From contig PBLV01000056.1 in the NCBI GenBank assembly GCA_002721895.1, positions 3,342-67,341 of the forward strand: a stretch of DNA of 64,000 nt. The letters run 5' to 3'. The stretch comes from Verrucomicrobiales bacterium (lineage in GTDB: Bacteria; Verrucomicrobiota; Verrucomicrobiae; Limisphaerales; UBA1100). A program made the position numbers and the translations under genes. Below, one piece after another: positions 1 to 11,587 of this stretch. The notes under the pieces are model-generated. The model did not search any database and was not told the DNA's origin. It was given only the letters and a program-made list of their open reading frames with translations. Every line of letters begins with the position of its first letter. Position 1 is the first letter of the stretch.

Positions 1-375
1 CATTTCGGTGCCTGCTGTTATTGCGCGTTTAAAAATCTCCACGAATGAAGGGTGAGTTGCCGCGCGGTGAAACCAGTAGTTTGCGTTCGGATAATCCGGT
101 TCCCGGCGATGCATGATGCCGTGCAGAAAACTGCCGTCACTGTCTCTGATTTCCTGTGAAATGGAATGCGAAGCATCGAGATGATCGTGCCAAAGCAGCG
201 CGGCACTGCGAACCTTGTCAGCGGCATCACCCGCGAGATTTGACGCAGCCAGTACCTCGTCAATGTCATCCTCAATCACGCTCAAAGGCAGCGCCTCATC
301 TCGCCGTTCCGGACCCAGCCCCGGCAAGGTGGATGTTTCGAAAAGCGGTTTAACGATATCCAGCTTAATTGGCAT
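1..375 (-). CDS. Uncharacterised protein, N-terminal part (runs off window)
   Basis: The reading frame begins at an ATG (373-375) and stays open to base 1, giving 125 visible residues with no stop, so the C-terminus lies beyond the left edge. The visible part holds a distinctive stretch rich in His, Trp and Arg (LWHDHLDASHSIS near residue 60, then LHGIMHRREPDYPNANYWF near residue 85). I recall similar HRREPDY..NAKYWF signatures in uncharacterised bacterial proteins, but I know no function. There is no signal peptide, so it is probably cytoplasmic. It lies 30 bp beyond the end of the aminotransferase gene on the same strand and could be the last gene of that operon. Confidence is good that it is coding and low on role. 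Confidence 0.7.
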   Translation of the reverse strand, partial: MPIKLDIVKPLFETSTLPGLGPERRDEALPLSVIEDDIDEVLAASNLAGDAADKVRSAALLWHDHLDASHSISQEIRDSDGSFLHGIMHRREPDYPNANYWFHRAATHPSFVEIFKRAITAGTEM

Positions 376-405
376 GCCGCGTTTTCGGCTGAGGCAAGGG
401 GGTTG

Positions 406-1269
406 TCAATCGTCTTCCGGTCCGTCGAGCATGCCGGTGGCCTGTGCGGCGTCGTAGGCGGCCATCAGTTTTTCGGCCACCGGCGAGGATTGGAGCCTTT
501 GGTTTAAAAGCGACTTTGCCGTCCGAACGCCGTGGACGCTGTTGGTGGTGAAGATGCCTTCCTTGGTGGGCAATTCGGCCGGCGTCACGTTTTTCTCTTC
601 CACCTGAAAATCGAGCTTCGGGCACAGCTCCATCAGGAATTGCCTCGTGATGCCCGGCAGACAGCCGCTATCCAGGGGGGGGGTGCAAACGGTTTCGCCT
701 TCCACCCAGAAGAGGTTGGCGGCGGTTGCCGAGACCACCTTGCCATCAGGATTGAGCAGCAGAGCGTCATCCGCGTCGGCGGCCTCGGCTTCCGCCGCGG
801 CCATGACTTGTGGCAGGCGATTGGTGGTCTTGACCTGCGAAAAATAACTTCCGGCCGTCACCACCTGGGTGGACAGGACCAGTCGATACCCATCCGGGTT
901 GAGGGTCTCTGTGCTGGGGAAGGGATGAAGGCTGACCAGGAGATTTTCACCGGAGGCATTGCTGGGCGCGTATCCGCGCTGTTTGCTGGCGCGGGAAAGC
1001 TGGATGCGGAGAACGCCATCGTAGAATTCGTTCATTTCCATTAGCCGCACCACTACCTCGGCTAGGTTGCCTTTGTCCTGGGGCATGCGGATGAGCATCA
1101 TGGCGGCTCCCTGCATCAGGCGCTGGAGATGGCGGTGCCAGAGAAAGGGCTTCCCTTCAAAAAGGCGCATGGTGTCAAAGAGGCCGTCCCCATATAGCCA
1201 GCCGCGATCAGTGACCGGCACGAGGGCTTTTTCTTCGGGAATGAATTCTCCGTTAAAGAAAACCCGCAC
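406..1269 (-). CDS. Class IV aminotransferase (branched-chain / D-amino acid type)
   Basis: This is a 287-residue PLP-dependent fold-type IV aminotransferase, the usual length of the BCAT / D-alanine aminotransferase / aminodeoxychorismate lyase family. The PLP-binding lysine is K147 in QVKTTNRLPQ. It is followed by the family hallmarks ADDALLLNPDGKV, the ATAANLFWV loop, and TPPLDSGCLPGITR, which contacts the cofactor phosphate. The N-terminus FFNGEFIPEEKA with DRGWLYGDGLFDTMR is also typical. The start is a GTG at 1267-1269; no in-frame ATG lies near enough to keep the FFNGEF strand. The gene starts 26 bp after the DUF1501 gene and is probably the third gene of that operon. Substrate cannot be read from sequence: branched-chain, D-amino acid and aminodeoxychorismate lyase members look alike at this level. 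Confidence 0.88.
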   Translation of the reverse strand: MRVFFNGEFIPEEKALVPVTDRGWLYGDGLFDTMRLFEGKPFLWHRHLQRLMQGAAMMLIRMPQDKGNLAEVVVRLMEMNEFYDGVLRIQLSRASKQRGYAPSNASGENLLVSLHPFPSTETLNPDGYRLVLSTQVVTAGSYFSQVKTTNRLPQVMAAAEAEAADADDALLLNPDGKVVSATAANLFWVEGETVCTPPLDSGCLPGITRQFLMELCPKLDFQVEEKNVTPAELPTKEGIFTTNSVHGVRTAKSLLNQRLQSSPVAEKLMAAYDAAQATGMLDGPEDD

Positions 1270-1295
1270 GCCCGATCAACGCACGACGGGCGGGA

Positions 1296-2783
<1,488 letters not shown>

Positions 2784-2784
2784 T

Positions 2785-5700
2785 TTATTCACGGGTAATG
2801 AATTCATCCAGATTCTGGAGTACACGGGCAATAATTGCCCAAGCGCTGGCCTCGGCGTCGCCGTTGAACGTCTTGGCGGTAGCCTCGTTGCCTTTGTAGT
2901 AGACGCGGGCTCGGTGAAGGAGGTCGGTGAGGGCAGCCATTTCACGTATGTCCGGTTTGCGAGCCACGCAGATTTGAAATCCCGTCGTGAGTCGTTCGGT
3001 GTCGGTTTTACTGGTGGCGAGCATGCGTTTACCCAAAGCCTTGGCGGCTTCGGTAAACACCTCGTTGTTTAAGGTGGCGAGGGCTGCCAGCGGGGTGTTG
3101 GAGCGGGTGCGCTTGACACAGGTGACGTTGCTGTCCGGGCAGTCAAAGGTCAGCAGGTTTGGGTGTGGCGAGGTGCGCTTGAAGAAGGTGTACATGCCGC
3201 GCCGGTAGCGGTCTTCACCCTTGCTGGGATTCCACTTGAAGTTGTTGGCGTAGCTTAAATCGGCGACACCCGCGGGGAGGGGAGGGAAAACACTGGGTCC
3301 GCCGATCTTGGGGGAAAGAAGTCCGCTGGTGGCTAGGCTTAAATCCCTGATTATTTCCGCCTCCACTCGAAAGCGGTTTTGGCGATGGAGTAGATGGTTG
3401 TTGGGATCACGATCGGTTAGTTCCGGGCGGTGAACAGAGGATTGGCGGTAGGTGGCGCTGTGGACGATGAGCCTTATCATGTCCTTGCGGGACCACTTTC
3501 GGCGGATGAATTCGCCGGCCAACCAATCGAGTAGTTGCGGATGGGTGGGGGCATCGCCCCGGACTCCAAAATCATTAACGGTTCGCACGAGTCCTTCGCC
3601 AAAAAGATGCATCCAGATATGATTGGCGGTGACGCGTGGGACGATTGGATTTTGGCCGTCCACCAGCCAACGGGCGAGGTCCAGCCGGTCACCTTGGGCA
3701 CGGTTTTTTGCCGTGGGAAGAGTGGCCGGCGTGAGCGGGGATACCTTGTCCTTGGGTTGCTTGAATTCGCCGCGGTGAAAGATGTGTGTGGACCTCGGGC
3801 TATTCGTTCGTTGGGAAAGCACCCGCACACTCATGACGGGCGGTTTCGGCGCGCTGGCGTTGAGATTTTTTATTTGGGTCTGCAAGGCTGTGGCCTCGGG
3901 ATCACGATCGCGGACGAAGTTGAGCAGTGCCTGCTGTTCGGCAGCTGTGCGCTGGTCAGGATTCTTGACGAGGAGTTGCGCGATGATTTTTGGAATTCCC
4001 TCGCCCGGGGCATGGCCGGTCCGGGTTGAAATGCGGAAGCGACCGATGGTGTGTTGTTTGCCGTATTTTTGGTCGAGCACGACGTGGAGGAAGATGTTGG
4101 TCTTCATCCGGAGAGGCTGCGCAAAGGTGACTGTGAGGGTGTGCGGTTTGCCATAGGCGGGGCCGATGGCCCACCCAGTGCCCTTGGAGCCAACGCCAAT
4201 CCTGCCGTCGATGGCGTTGCCGGCGGGCCAATCCTTTTGCGAATGGGATGCCGTGGCTCGGCTGAGCTTCAGGGGTTGGCCGGTGAACTCCTGCCGGGTG
4301 CTGGCGTAGACGCGAATATCGTTCAGGACAAAGTTGCCATGGGGAGTTCGGCCGGGGCCTTTGGCAGGCAGGGAGGGATCGGGCAATACCTCGAGTTTGA
4401 GACCAGTGATCTCGCGCTGTTGGGTTTCGAGTTCCAGTTCGTACTCGGCACCGTCGGGATTGTCGCCGGAGACAAGCAGGGAACCATCCTCTTGTGCGCT
4501 GAATTTCACGCTATTGTTTTTCCCGGCCCGGGCGGAGAGAAGTTTTATGGGGTGATACGCCACGGGAGAGCTGGCTTGTTTGGCCAGTTCCGAACGCAGG
4601 GCCTTCTCCAGTTCGGTCAGGGATTTGCGCAATACCTCGTCGCGTGCGTTTACTTGGGCCTGAAACGCTTTCATTTTGGTGTCATGCACGGTCTGAGTTT
4701 CCGCGAACGCGGACAACTCCTGGCGCGAACGTGGGACACTGGCGCTGGTTTCGTCCCCGTTGTTAAAGTAGGCAAAAAGTTGGTAGTACTCTTTGTGTGT
4801 GAGTTGATCGTACTTATGGTTATGGCAGCGGGCGCAGGTGACAGTCAGCCCAAGCCAAACGGAGCCCAAGGTCTCCACGCGGTCCATCACGGCGGCCACG
4901 CGCCACTGTTCCTTGTCGGTGCCACCCTCGGTGTTCGTGAGGGTTTGGCGGTTGAAGGCCGTGGCGAGTTTTTGCAGGTCGGTGGCATTGGGAAGGAGGT
5001 CGCCGGCAAGTTGCTGGATGGTAAACTGGTCAAAGGGTAGGTCGGCGTTAATCGAATTGATGACCCAGTCGCGGTATCTCCACGCATTCATGCGTGGCCG
5101 ATCTTTTTCGTAGCCATCACTGTCGGCGTAGCGGGCTTTGTCGAGCCAATGACGGCCCCAGCGCTCGCCGAAGTGTGGCGAGGTCAGGAGTCGGTCAACC
5201 AGTTTGGAGTACGCCTCGGGTGACTTGTCGGATTCAAAATTTCTGACCTCAGAGGGAGTCGGCGGAAGGCCCAGCAGGTCATACGACAGGCGGCGGATCA
5301 ACGTGTGCCGTTCGGCTTCGGGAGATGGTGTGATGTCATTGCGTTCCAACTTGGTGAGAACGAAGTTGTCGATGGGATTCCGTGGCCAGATTTTGTTTTT
5401 AACACTGGGTGTCGCTGGTTTTTCCAGCGGCCGGTAAGCCCAGTGTGTGCTCCATTCAGCACCTTCCTTGATCCATCGGCGCAGCGTGGCGATTTGTGCA
5501 GCGGCAAGCCGTTCGCCTTTCTTTGGCGGCGGCATCAGTTCATCAGGATCAAGGCTGGTGACTCGCGCCATCAGCGGACTGGCATCGGGGTTGCCGGGTG
5601 TGACTGTCGCCTTGCCGGAATCCAGAATCGCAAGGATACCCTTTCGAGTGCTCAGGTCCAGATCAGCCTTGGGGTTGTCGTGGCCATGGCATTTTATGCA

Positions 5701-5808
5701 ATGGGCGGCAAAAATAGGCTGAACATCCTTCGCAAAATCGATCCCGGCCCATGAAGTCATGGCCGTGACATAAGTCAAAAAAATCAAGTAAAACCGCATA
5801 AAAATCAT
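2785..5808 (-). CDS. Planctomycete cytochrome c + DUF1549 + DUF1553 protein
   Basis: About 1007 residues, exported by a signal peptide (FYLIFLTYVTAMTSWA). Domains in order: a planctomycete-type cytochrome c (PSCyt1) with one CxxCH haem site (AHCIKCHGH, about residue 36), ending in the MPPP motif and RRWIKEGAEW; DUF1549 with WPRNPIDNFVL, LTSPHFGERWGRHWLD and a second CxxCH (CARCHNHKYD); a mid-region of beta character (about 450-650); and C-terminal DUF1553 with NHIWMHLFGEGLVRT and TRSNTPLAALATLN. These proteins are always paired with DUF1501 genes in PVC bacteria; a redox role outside the cytoplasm is assumed, not shown. The start is ATG 5808 with GGAAA upstream; ATG 5799 is an equally plausible alternative because the promoter lies very close. 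Confidence 0.9.
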   Translation of the reverse strand: MIFMRFYLIFLTYVTAMTSWAGIDFAKDVQPIFAAHCIKCHGHDNPKADLDLSTRKGILAILDSGKATVTPGNPDASPLMARVTSLDPDELMPPPKKGERLAAAQIATLRRWIKEGAEWSTHWAYRPLEKPATPSVKNKIWPRNPIDNFVLTKLERNDITPSPEAERHTLIRRLSYDLLGLPPTPSEVRNFESDKSPEAYSKLVDRLLTSPHFGERWGRHWLDKARYADSDGYEKDRPRMNAWRYRDWVINSINADLPFDQFTIQQLAGDLLPNATDLQKLATAFNRQTLTNTEGGTDKEQWRVAAVMDRVETLGSVWLGLTVTCARCHNHKYDQLTHKEYYQLFAYFNNGDETSASVPRSRQELSAFAETQTVHDTKMKAFQAQVNARDEVLRKSLTELEKALRSELAKQASSPVAYHPIKLLSARAGKNNSVKFSAQEDGSLLVSGDNPDGAEYELELETQQREITGLKLEVLPDPSLPAKGPGRTPHGNFVLNDIRVYASTRQEFTGQPLKLSRATASHSQKDWPAGNAIDGRIGVGSKGTGWAIGPAYGKPHTLTVTFAQPLRMKTNIFLHVVLDQKYGKQHTIGRFRISTRTGHAPGEGIPKIIAQLLVKNPDQRTAAEQQALLNFVRDRDPEATALQTQIKNLNASAPKPPVMSVRVLSQRTNSPRSTHIFHRGEFKQPKDKVSPLTPATLPTAKNRAQGDRLDLARWLVDGQNPIVPRVTANHIWMHLFGEGLVRTVNDFGVRGDAPTHPQLLDWLAGEFIRRKWSRKDMIRLIVHSATYRQSSVHRPELTDRDPNNHLLHRQNRFRVEAEIIRDLSLATSGLLSPKIGGPSVFPPLPAGVADLSYANNFKWNPSKGEDRYRRGMYTFFKRTSPHPNLLTFDCPDSNVTCVKRTRSNTPLAALATLNNEVFTEAAKALGKRMLATSKTDTERLTTGFQICVARKPDIREMAALTDLLHRARVYYKGNEATAKTFNGDAEASAWAIIARVLQNLDEFITRE

Positions 5809-5822
5809 GCTTTTCCGAGGAA

Positions 5823-5852
5823 ACAATAGACAAATCGCGTCCAACCTGTCAA
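5823..5852 (-). promoter_or_regulatory. Candidate sigma70 promoter for the DUF1549-DUF1501-aminotransferase operon
   Basis: On the minus strand a perfect -35 hexamer TTGACA (5852-5847) is followed after 18 bases by TATTGT (5828-5823), a near-consensus -10. Transcription would start near 5816, only about 8 bases before ATG 5808 and 17 before ATG 5799. It sits in the 123-bp divergent intergenic region. Confidence 0.55.
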
Positions 5853-5905
5853 ATTGTTGATGCGGGTTTGCGCGCCGGAGAAAATGTGGTTCGGCCCTTT
5901 CGCAT

Positions 5906-5914
5906 TGGTACAAT
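5906..5914 (+). promoter_or_regulatory. Candidate extended -10 promoter for the Gly/Met-rich protein gene
   Basis: TGG followed by TACAAT (5909-5914) matches an extended -10 element. No good -35 is visible 17 bases upstream. The predicted start of transcription, about 5921, lies 11 bases before the ATG at 5932. Confidence 0.3.
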
Positions 5915-5931
5915 ACGTGCTAATTTGACAC

Positions 5932-7287
5932 ATGATGAAGACGATCCCAGTTGTTTTGTCAGGGTTTTTTGCGGCGGGAGTTTTTGCCGCCACCCCAACT
6001 CCAGGGGCTCCCGGAAGTTCGGCCACGAAGGCGCCGAAACAAAAGGACGTCAAGGATATGAGTCCGGAGGAGCTGATGCAGGTGCTCAACCGCGCCAACC
6101 TTCTGGCTCGTCCGTATTACAATGGAGTTCCAGACCCCGCCGCGGTGGGGCGTGGATACGGAGAACGGCGCAAGGAAACGCGTGGTGATGTGATGCGTCG
6201 GCTGGCACGGATCAATATTCCTTTCGTGGAAGCTTCTCGGTTCAACGGCGTTAACATGGAGCAGGCTGTGGCCGCGTTGTCCGAACTGGTAAGGAACGCG
6301 GACGATGGACGCGGATTTAATTTTCGCATCAACCCATACTTGGTGGCTGGTGGCGCGTCGGGCGCTGGCGGCGCACCCACGGGCGGTGCTCCCGGGTCAG
6401 GTGGGATTCCTGGGATGGGGGCCGGAGGTCTTCCTCTCGGTGGAGGTGGAGGCATGGCTCCGATGGGGCCAGGTGGATTGCCACAGCAACCTTTGGGTGG
6501 ACTTCCCGCGCCGGGTGGCGGACTTCCGGGTGCTGTCCCTGGCGGATTGCCGGGAGGAGTTCCAGGTGCGCCCATGGTGAATCAAGCGGGGCAGCCGGTG
6601 GGTATTGCGCCGGGCGCTCCCGGAGCTTTGGGTGGCCTTCCAGGTGCTCCCATGGGAGGAGCGTTGCCGGGAATGGCGCTTCCTATGGCCGGAGGTCTGA
6701 TGGGCGGCGGCTTGACTACCATGGGAGCCGGCAATATTGGCGAGTTCAACCCCGCGCGAGTGAGGGTCAAGGGCTTTGTCTCCGACATGCAGAATGTCAG
6801 CGCCATGGATCTTTTAAATGACCTATGCTTGTCCTTTGATCATGCCGACGGGATTTGGTATCAGGTGATGCCCATCGGCATCGTTCTGGTTGAGCGTTCC
6901 GCGAATGACGTGGACCAGACCACTGGCGCGCCGCTGTTTTCACGGGTCATCAATGTGCGGCCGAACCTGTTCGGGGGGCAAGGGCTTCCACAGCAGGGCG
7001 GCGGTGCCGGTGGCCCGGGTGGTGGTCAACCCGGCGGTGGCATGATGGGCGGTGGCGGCATGGGGATGAACCCGATGATGGGTGGTGGCATGGGCGGCAT
7101 GGGAATGAACCCGATGATGGGCGGCGGCATGGGCGGCATGGGAATGAGCCCAATGATGGGCGGCGGCATGGGTGGCATGGGGATGAACCCAATGATGGGC
7201 GGTGGCATGTTCCGGTATCGCCAAAACCAAAATGTGGCTGTGCCCCAGCAGCAACAGTACCGTAGCTTTAATTTCCGCCGGCGTTAA
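5932..7287 (+). CDS. Exported Gly/Pro/Met-rich protein with STN-like domain
   Basis: 451 residues starting ATG-ATG (5932 or 5935), with a signal peptide ending about FAAGVFA. Order of parts: a charged conserved region (about residues 30-135, MSPEELMQVLNRANLLARP..); a Gly/Pro-rich linker (about 140-265); a compact domain about 271-346 whose pattern (VRVKGFVSDMQNVSAMDLL, then WYQVMPIGIVLVER) resembles the secretin/TonB short N-terminal (STN) type of fold; and a Gly/Met tail built of 13-residue repeats. Cell location is probably periplasmic or surface. No partner is evident; both flanking operons run the other way. The STN assignment is inference from pattern only, and the function is unknown. 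Confidence 0.75.
   Translation: MMKTIPVVLSGFFAAGVFAATPTPGAPGSSATKAPKQKDVKDMSPEELMQVLNRANLLARPYYNGVPDPAAVGRGYGERRKETRGDVMRRLARINIPFVEASRFNGVNMEQAVAALSELVRNADDGRGFNFRINPYLVAGGASGAGGAPTGGAPGSGGIPGMGAGGLPLGGGGGMAPMGPGGLPQQPLGGLPAPGGGLPGAVPGGLPGGVPGAPMVNQAGQPVGIAPGAPGALGGLPGAPMGGALPGMALPMAGGLMGGGLTTMGAGNIGEFNPARVRVKGFVSDMQNVSAMDLLNDLCLSFDHADGIWYQVMPIGIVLVERSANDVDQTTGAPLFSRVINVRPNLFGGQGLPQQGGGAGGPGGGQPGGGMMGGGGMGMNPMMGGGMGGMGMNPMMGGGMGGMGMSPMMGGGMGGMGMNPMMGGGMFRYRQNQNVAVPQQQQYRSFNFRRR
7048..7209 (+). repeat. 39-bp in-frame tandem repeats (Gly/Met repeats)
   Basis: Three nearly identical 39-bp units (7081-7119, 7120-7158, 7159-7197), flanked by a shortened unit at 7048-7080 and a partial one to 7209. 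They encode GGGMGGMGMNPMM repeats. Differences are few and mostly at third positions, suggesting recent slippage-type expansion. Confidence 0.9.
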
Positions 7288-7299
7288 ATCGATCGCCGA

Positions 7300-8706
7300 T
7301 CAGGCGAGGATATCCTTCAACACATGGCCGTGGACATCCGTTAAACGGAATTCCCGGCCTTGGTACCTGTACGTCAACCGTTCATGGTCGATTCCAAGCA
7401 AGTTTAGGAAGGTGGCGTTGACGTCATGCATGTGCACGGGATTGTCGGCGGCTTGATAACCCAGCTCGTCCGTGGCACCGAAAGTCGTCCCTCCCCTCAC
7501 GCCGCCGCCGGCTAGCACCATCGTGAACCCTTCCTTGTGGTGATCACGCCCCACATTTCCGGCGTTGCCGCCATTGCTGCGTCCCTGCAACATGGGCGTG
7601 CGGCCGAACTCCGCACCGATGATAATGAGCGTGTCATCCAACAGCCCGCGTTGCTTGAGATCGGCAATGAGCGCGGCAACAGGTTGGTCCAGCTGTTTGG
7701 CCTTGCGTGGAATGTTCGTGAACACGCCGCTGTGATGATCCCAGCCTTGGTCGAATAGCTGCACGAAACGCACGCCGCGTTCTACCAATCGCCGGGCAAG
7801 CAAGCAATTGTTGGCGAAGCTCGCTTTGCCCGGCTGCGTGCCATACAGTGCGTGCGTGGCCTTGGATTCTTTCGAAGTGTCCATCAGTTCCGGCACACTC
7901 GTTTGCATGCGAAAGGCCAGCTCGTACTGTGCGATGCGTGTGGCAATTTCGGGATCTCCCACATCGGCGAGTGCCTGCTTGTTCAGGAAATTGATGCCAT
8001 CGACAATCTCACGCCGTTCCGTTCTGCCAATGCCCTTGGGATTAGAAAGAAACAACACCGGGTCGCCGCTGGCACGAAACTCGATGCCCTGATGCACCGT
8101 CGGCAAAAAGCCGCTGCCCCAAAGGCTGTTGCCCGCGCCCGCAACACTACCGGTGATCATTACCACGTAGCTCGGCAAATCACGATTCTCCGTGCCCAGC
8201 CCATAGCTCACCCAAGATCCAATCCCCGGCCGGCCAAAGCGCCCGAAGCCCGAGTGCATAAACAGCTGTGCCGGCGCGTGATTAAAATGCTCCGTGCGAA
8301 TGGACTTCACGAGGCACAGCTCGTCCGCCACGCTGCCGAGTTGCGGTAAATGCTCGCATAGCTCGATCCCTGCCTGACCGTGCCGTTGAAACTTAAACCG
8401 TGTGCCCAACAGCAGTGGATGCTCACGAATGAACGCCAGTCGTTTGCCCTTGAACATGTGGTCCGGGCATTTCTGCCCATTGCGTTTCACCAGTTCGGGC
8501 TTGTAATCGAAAAGGTCCAGTTGCGACGCCGCGCCAACAAGGTGGATGTAAATCACCCGTTTGGCCCGCGGGTGATGGTGAGGTTTTTGTGCGCCGGTGT
8601 CCCCACCATTAAGAACCGAGCCCAATGCCATTGCGCCGATGCCAGCGCCGGTGTGTTTCAGGAATTCCCGGCGGGTTTCGGCGAGGTAATGAGGGGAGAT
8701 TATCAT
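7300..8706 (-). CDS. DUF1501 protein, Tat-exported (second copy)
   Basis: This 468-residue paralogue of the DUF1501 gene at 1.3-2.8 kb has the same order of landmarks: a Tat signal ([20 protein letters not shown]), [42 protein letters not shown] and GRDHHKEGF. It ends close to its sister with [16 protein letters not shown] against YRFQGRDFRLTDVAGR. The ATG at 8704-8706 overlaps the stop of the upstream DUF1549/1553 gene in an ATGA, so the two are translationally coupled; longer frames only run into that gene. The enzymatic activity of DUF1501 is not established. Confidence 0.9.
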   Translation of the reverse strand: MIISPHYLAETRREFLKHTGAGIGAMALGSVLNGGDTGAQKPHHHPRAKRVIYIHLVGAASQLDLFDYKPELVKRNGQKCPDHMFKGKRLAFIREHPLLLGTRFKFQRHGQAGIELCEHLPQLGSVADELCLVKSIRTEHFNHAPAQLFMHSGFGRFGRPGIGSWVSYGLGTENRDLPSYVVMITGSVAGAGNSLWGSGFLPTVHQGIEFRASGDPVLFLSNPKGIGRTERREIVDGINFLNKQALADVGDPEIATRIAQYELAFRMQTSVPELMDTSKESKATHALYGTQPGKASFANNCLLARRLVERGVRFVQLFDQGWDHHSGVFTNIPRKAKQLDQPVAALIADLKQRGLLDDTLIIIGAEFGRTPMLQGRSNGGNAGNVGRDHHKEGFTMVLAGGGVRGGTTFGATDELGYQAADNPVHMHDVNATFLNLLGIDHERLTYRYQGREFRLTDVHGHVLKDILA

Positions 8707-11456
8707 TGTTTGGTAATCGTCTCGTCCAAATTCAGCAAAATATTCGCCACGTAAAACCACGCGGCCAATTCGCCGGGGTCCGTGTCCTTGGTGGGCTTCC
8801 ACCCTTTCACATTGCCGATCAACTCCGCGGTGGCTTTTTGATTTTTCTCAAAGAAAGCATGGCGCTTGAGCAGCAGGGTTTTGACAAACTTTAATTCCGT
8901 TGGTTTCGGTGAGCGTGCGAGGGCGGTCTTGAAGGCGAAATCAATCTTGCCCTCAGGACCGTGTGTGGCGGGGGCCTCGTCGAGCACGCGGTTGGCGAAG
9001 GCGAGGGCCATCTCGACGTAGGCTTCGTCATTCATCAACGTAAGCGCCTGTAGAGGAGTGTTAGTGCGGGGGCGTTGTACGACACAGGTTCCACGGTCGG
9101 GTGCGTCGAAATTCACAAAGCTCGCATACGGCGCGCCGCGTCGCCAAATAACGTACACGCCACGGCGGAAGCGATCCTCGCCGGTGGCCACGTTAAATTT
9201 CGGCGCGTTGCGGCCCACGTGCCGCCAGAGACCCGCTGGTTGCGGCGGATAGATTGGCGGGCCGTGCATTTTGGTGCTGAGCAAGCCGCTGATGGCGAGC
9301 GCGTTATCGCGGATCATCTCGGCATTCAGGCGCAGGCGTGGGGCGCGGGTATAAAATTTATTGGCCGCATCCTTGGCCAGCAGTTCTGGAGTTACGCGTG
9401 AGGACTGTCGATATGTTGCGCTCATCACGATGAGCTTGTGCAGGTGCTTCATCGACCAGTTGCGCTGCATGAACTCCACGGCCAGCCAGTCGAGCAATTG
9501 CGGGTGCGAGGGCGGCTCCGCTTGCGATCCGAAATCCTCCTGCGTGTTTACGATCCCGCGGCCCATCAGCTCGGCCCACCAGCGATTCACAGTCACGCGC
9601 GCCACTAGAGGGTTTTCCGGTGACACTAGCCACTTGGCCAGGCCCAAACGGTTACGCGGCCATTCCTTTTTGAAACGGTGTAGAACGCCGGGCGTTCCAG
9701 GATTCACTGCATCACCGGGCGACAGATATTCGCCGCGCTTCATCACGTACGTCGGGCGGTTTTTGTTCATCTCCACCATTACCAGCGTGGTGGCGGGCTT
9801 GATGGCTGCAATCTGTTTGTCGAGCGCAGCCAGCTTGCTTTCGGCGGTCTTCAGTTCGGGAAAATTCGCGAGAAAATGTTCGGCCAAATTGTCGTGCTCC
9901 ATTTTCGTACGATTCGTTTTGCGAAGAATGGCGACAATATCGTCCGGCAAAGTTAACGCCGAAGGGTCGCCATCCATTACCGACACACGCGGCCGACCGA
10001 TGGTCCGGGCACCGCCATAGTTTTGGTCGATGACAAACTTCAGTTCAGCATCTTTCGGCAAATCCAAAGGCTTCGCCAATCGATAAATTGACCAAGCTGA
10101 TTTGCCAAAGGCGGGGTTGATCGCCCACCCAGTTTTGGGATTGTCGTCAATGCTGCCGGCTGCATCCCAGCCGCGCTGACTGAATGATGCCGTGACACTT
10201 GCGAGTTTCACCGGCTTGCCATCGGCGTTGACGCGGAATTCCGTGACGATAAAGTTCGGATTCTCCCGCACCGCTTTGTTGCGCCCCGGGCCGCCTTTGA
10301 CCATCGACTCGTGTGTGAGTGCCTCCAGGCGAATGGCCGTGATGCGGCGCGGAATTGTCTTGCTGATCAGTGTGTAAGTGCTGCGATCAGGATTGTTTCC
10401 CGTAATCAGCACACTGCTGTCGTTTTGAATAGTGTGTGTTGGATTGCCGGTGGCGGAAAATTTCGTGGGCATCAAGTTCGACCATTTCGGAGCGCTCGCC
10501 AGCTGCTTGAGCACTGTGCGCTCCCAATCAAGCTGCGAGGCGGTGGTATGTTTGCGGAGCGCTTCCACTTGCTTGGCGGCGGAGGTGCGTTGGGTTTTCA
10601 GCCAGGTCAATTGTTTTGCCTTCGTGCCGGTGATCGGCAGATCCATTGTGGGGCCGTAAAAATCCCATGTGACTCCGCTGCCTTGTTGCTTCACCTCGAG
10701 TGGTGTGTTGTTGAAGAAGGCGAAGAGCGAGTAGTAATCCTTCATCGAGAAAGGATCGTATTTGTGGTCATGGCATTGTGCGCACTCCAGCGTAGTTCCA
10801 AGGAAGATGGTTCCGGTGGTGTTTACGCGATCAACGACCTGATTTACGCGGTTTTCCTCTGGATGCACGCCGGCTTCGACGTTGCAGGTGGGCGTGCGGT
10901 GGAAACCGGTGGCGATGCGCTGGGAAGGGGTGGCGTTGGGCAAAAGGTCGCCGGCAATTTGCTCGATGACAAACTGGTCGAACGGCATGCCGACATTAAT
11001 GGCGTCGATGACCCAGTCGCGATAAGCCCAGCTGTCGCGGAGTTGGTCGGCCTGAAAACCGTTGCTGTCCGCGTAGCGCGCGAGGTCGAGCCATGGCCGC
11101 GCCCAACGTTCGCCGTAGCGCGGGCTCTTCAACAGGCGATCAACCGTCTCCTCATAAGCCTTGGTGCTGGGATTTTTTAAAAACGCTTCCAACTCTGCAG
11201 GTGAGGGAGGCAGTCCGATGAGGTCGAGATGCACGCGCCGCAGCAGTTGCTCAGGCGCAGCTTCGGGAGAAGGTTTCAGGCTATTTTCCCCGAGTCGCTG
11301 TAGCACAAACCAATCAATCGCATTACGTGGCCACGTGGTATCAATTCGCGGCAGCGAAGGCCGCAGGGGTGTGCGATATGCCCAGTGCTTTTTGTCGGCA
11401 ATCGCGTGGCAGGCCAGCAACAGGCTGATGATGGCAATGATGCTGCGCAATCCCAT
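8703..11456 (-). CDS. DUF1549 + DUF1553 protein lacking the N-terminal cytochrome
   Basis: 917 residues. A short signal peptide ([20 protein letters not shown]) is followed directly by the [12 protein letters not shown] linker and DUF1549 ([42 protein letters not shown]). A middle beta region and DUF1553 ([30 protein letters not shown]) follow. Unlike the 2.8-5.8 kb paralogue it lacks the PSCyt1 haem domain and MPPP motif; only the internal CxxCH remains. The ATG at 11454-11456 was chosen because it starts the signal peptide and avoids overlap with the divergent ModA-like gene. It is coupled to the following DUF1501 gene by ATGA. Confidence 0.9.
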   Translation of the reverse strand: MGLRSIIAIISLLLACHAIADKKHWAYRTPLRPSLPRIDTTWPRNAIDWFVLQRLGENSLKPSPEAAPEQLLRRVHLDLIGLPPSPAELEAFLKNPSTKAYEETVDRLLKSPRYGERWARPWLDLARYADSNGFQADQLRDSWAYRDWVIDAINVGMPFDQFVIEQIAGDLLPNATPSQRIATGFHRTPTCNVEAGVHPEENRVNQVVDRVNTTGTIFLGTTLECAQCHDHKYDPFSMKDYYSLFAFFNNTPLEVKQQGSGVTWDFYGPTMDLPITGTKAKQLTWLKTQRTSAAKQVEALRKHTTASQLDWERTVLKQLASAPKWSNLMPTKFSATGNPTHTIQNDSSVLITGNNPDRSTYTLISKTIPRRITAIRLEALTHESMVKGGPGRNKAVRENPNFIVTEFRVNADGKPVKLASVTASFSQRGWDAAGSIDDNPKTGWAINPAFGKSAWSIYRLAKPLDLPKDAELKFVIDQNYGGARTIGRPRVSVMDGDPSALTLPDDIVAILRKTNRTKMEHDNLAEHFLANFPELKTAESKLAALDKQIAAIKPATTLVMVEMNKNRPTYVMKRGEYLSPGDAVNPGTPGVLHRFKKEWPRNRLGLAKWLVSPENPLVARVTVNRWWAELMGRGIVNTQEDFGSQAEPPSHPQLLDWLAVEFMQRNWSMKHLHKLIVMSATYRQSSRVTPELLAKDAANKFYTRAPRLRLNAEMIRDNALAISGLLSTKMHGPPIYPPQPAGLWRHVGRNAPKFNVATGEDRFRRGVYVIWRRGAPYASFVNFDAPDRGTCVVQRPRTNTPLQALTLMNDEAYVEMALAFANRVLDEAPATHGPEGKIDFAFKTALARSPKPTELKFVKTLLLKRHAFFEKNQKATAELIGNVKGWKPTKDTDPGELAAWFYVANILLNLDETITKQ

Positions 11457-11587
11457 AAGACTGAGGAGAATAGCGTGAAATCTCGGGAGAGGCAATTCAA
11501 GTTTGAGGCTGCTGGTAAACCAAGGGGCACCGGGAAATGAATTGAACGACGGGCCGATTCGGCTACATTCGCCGCATCCCATTTGAC

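Noticed and set aside
7026..7208. Minus-strand Pro/Ile/Met repeat peptide opposite the Gly/Met repeats
   Set aside because: It is only the reverse reading of the 39-bp coding repeats.
7048..7209. Regular repeats considered as a CRISPR array
   Set aside because: Units are contiguous without unique spacers, in frame, and code for a repeated peptide.
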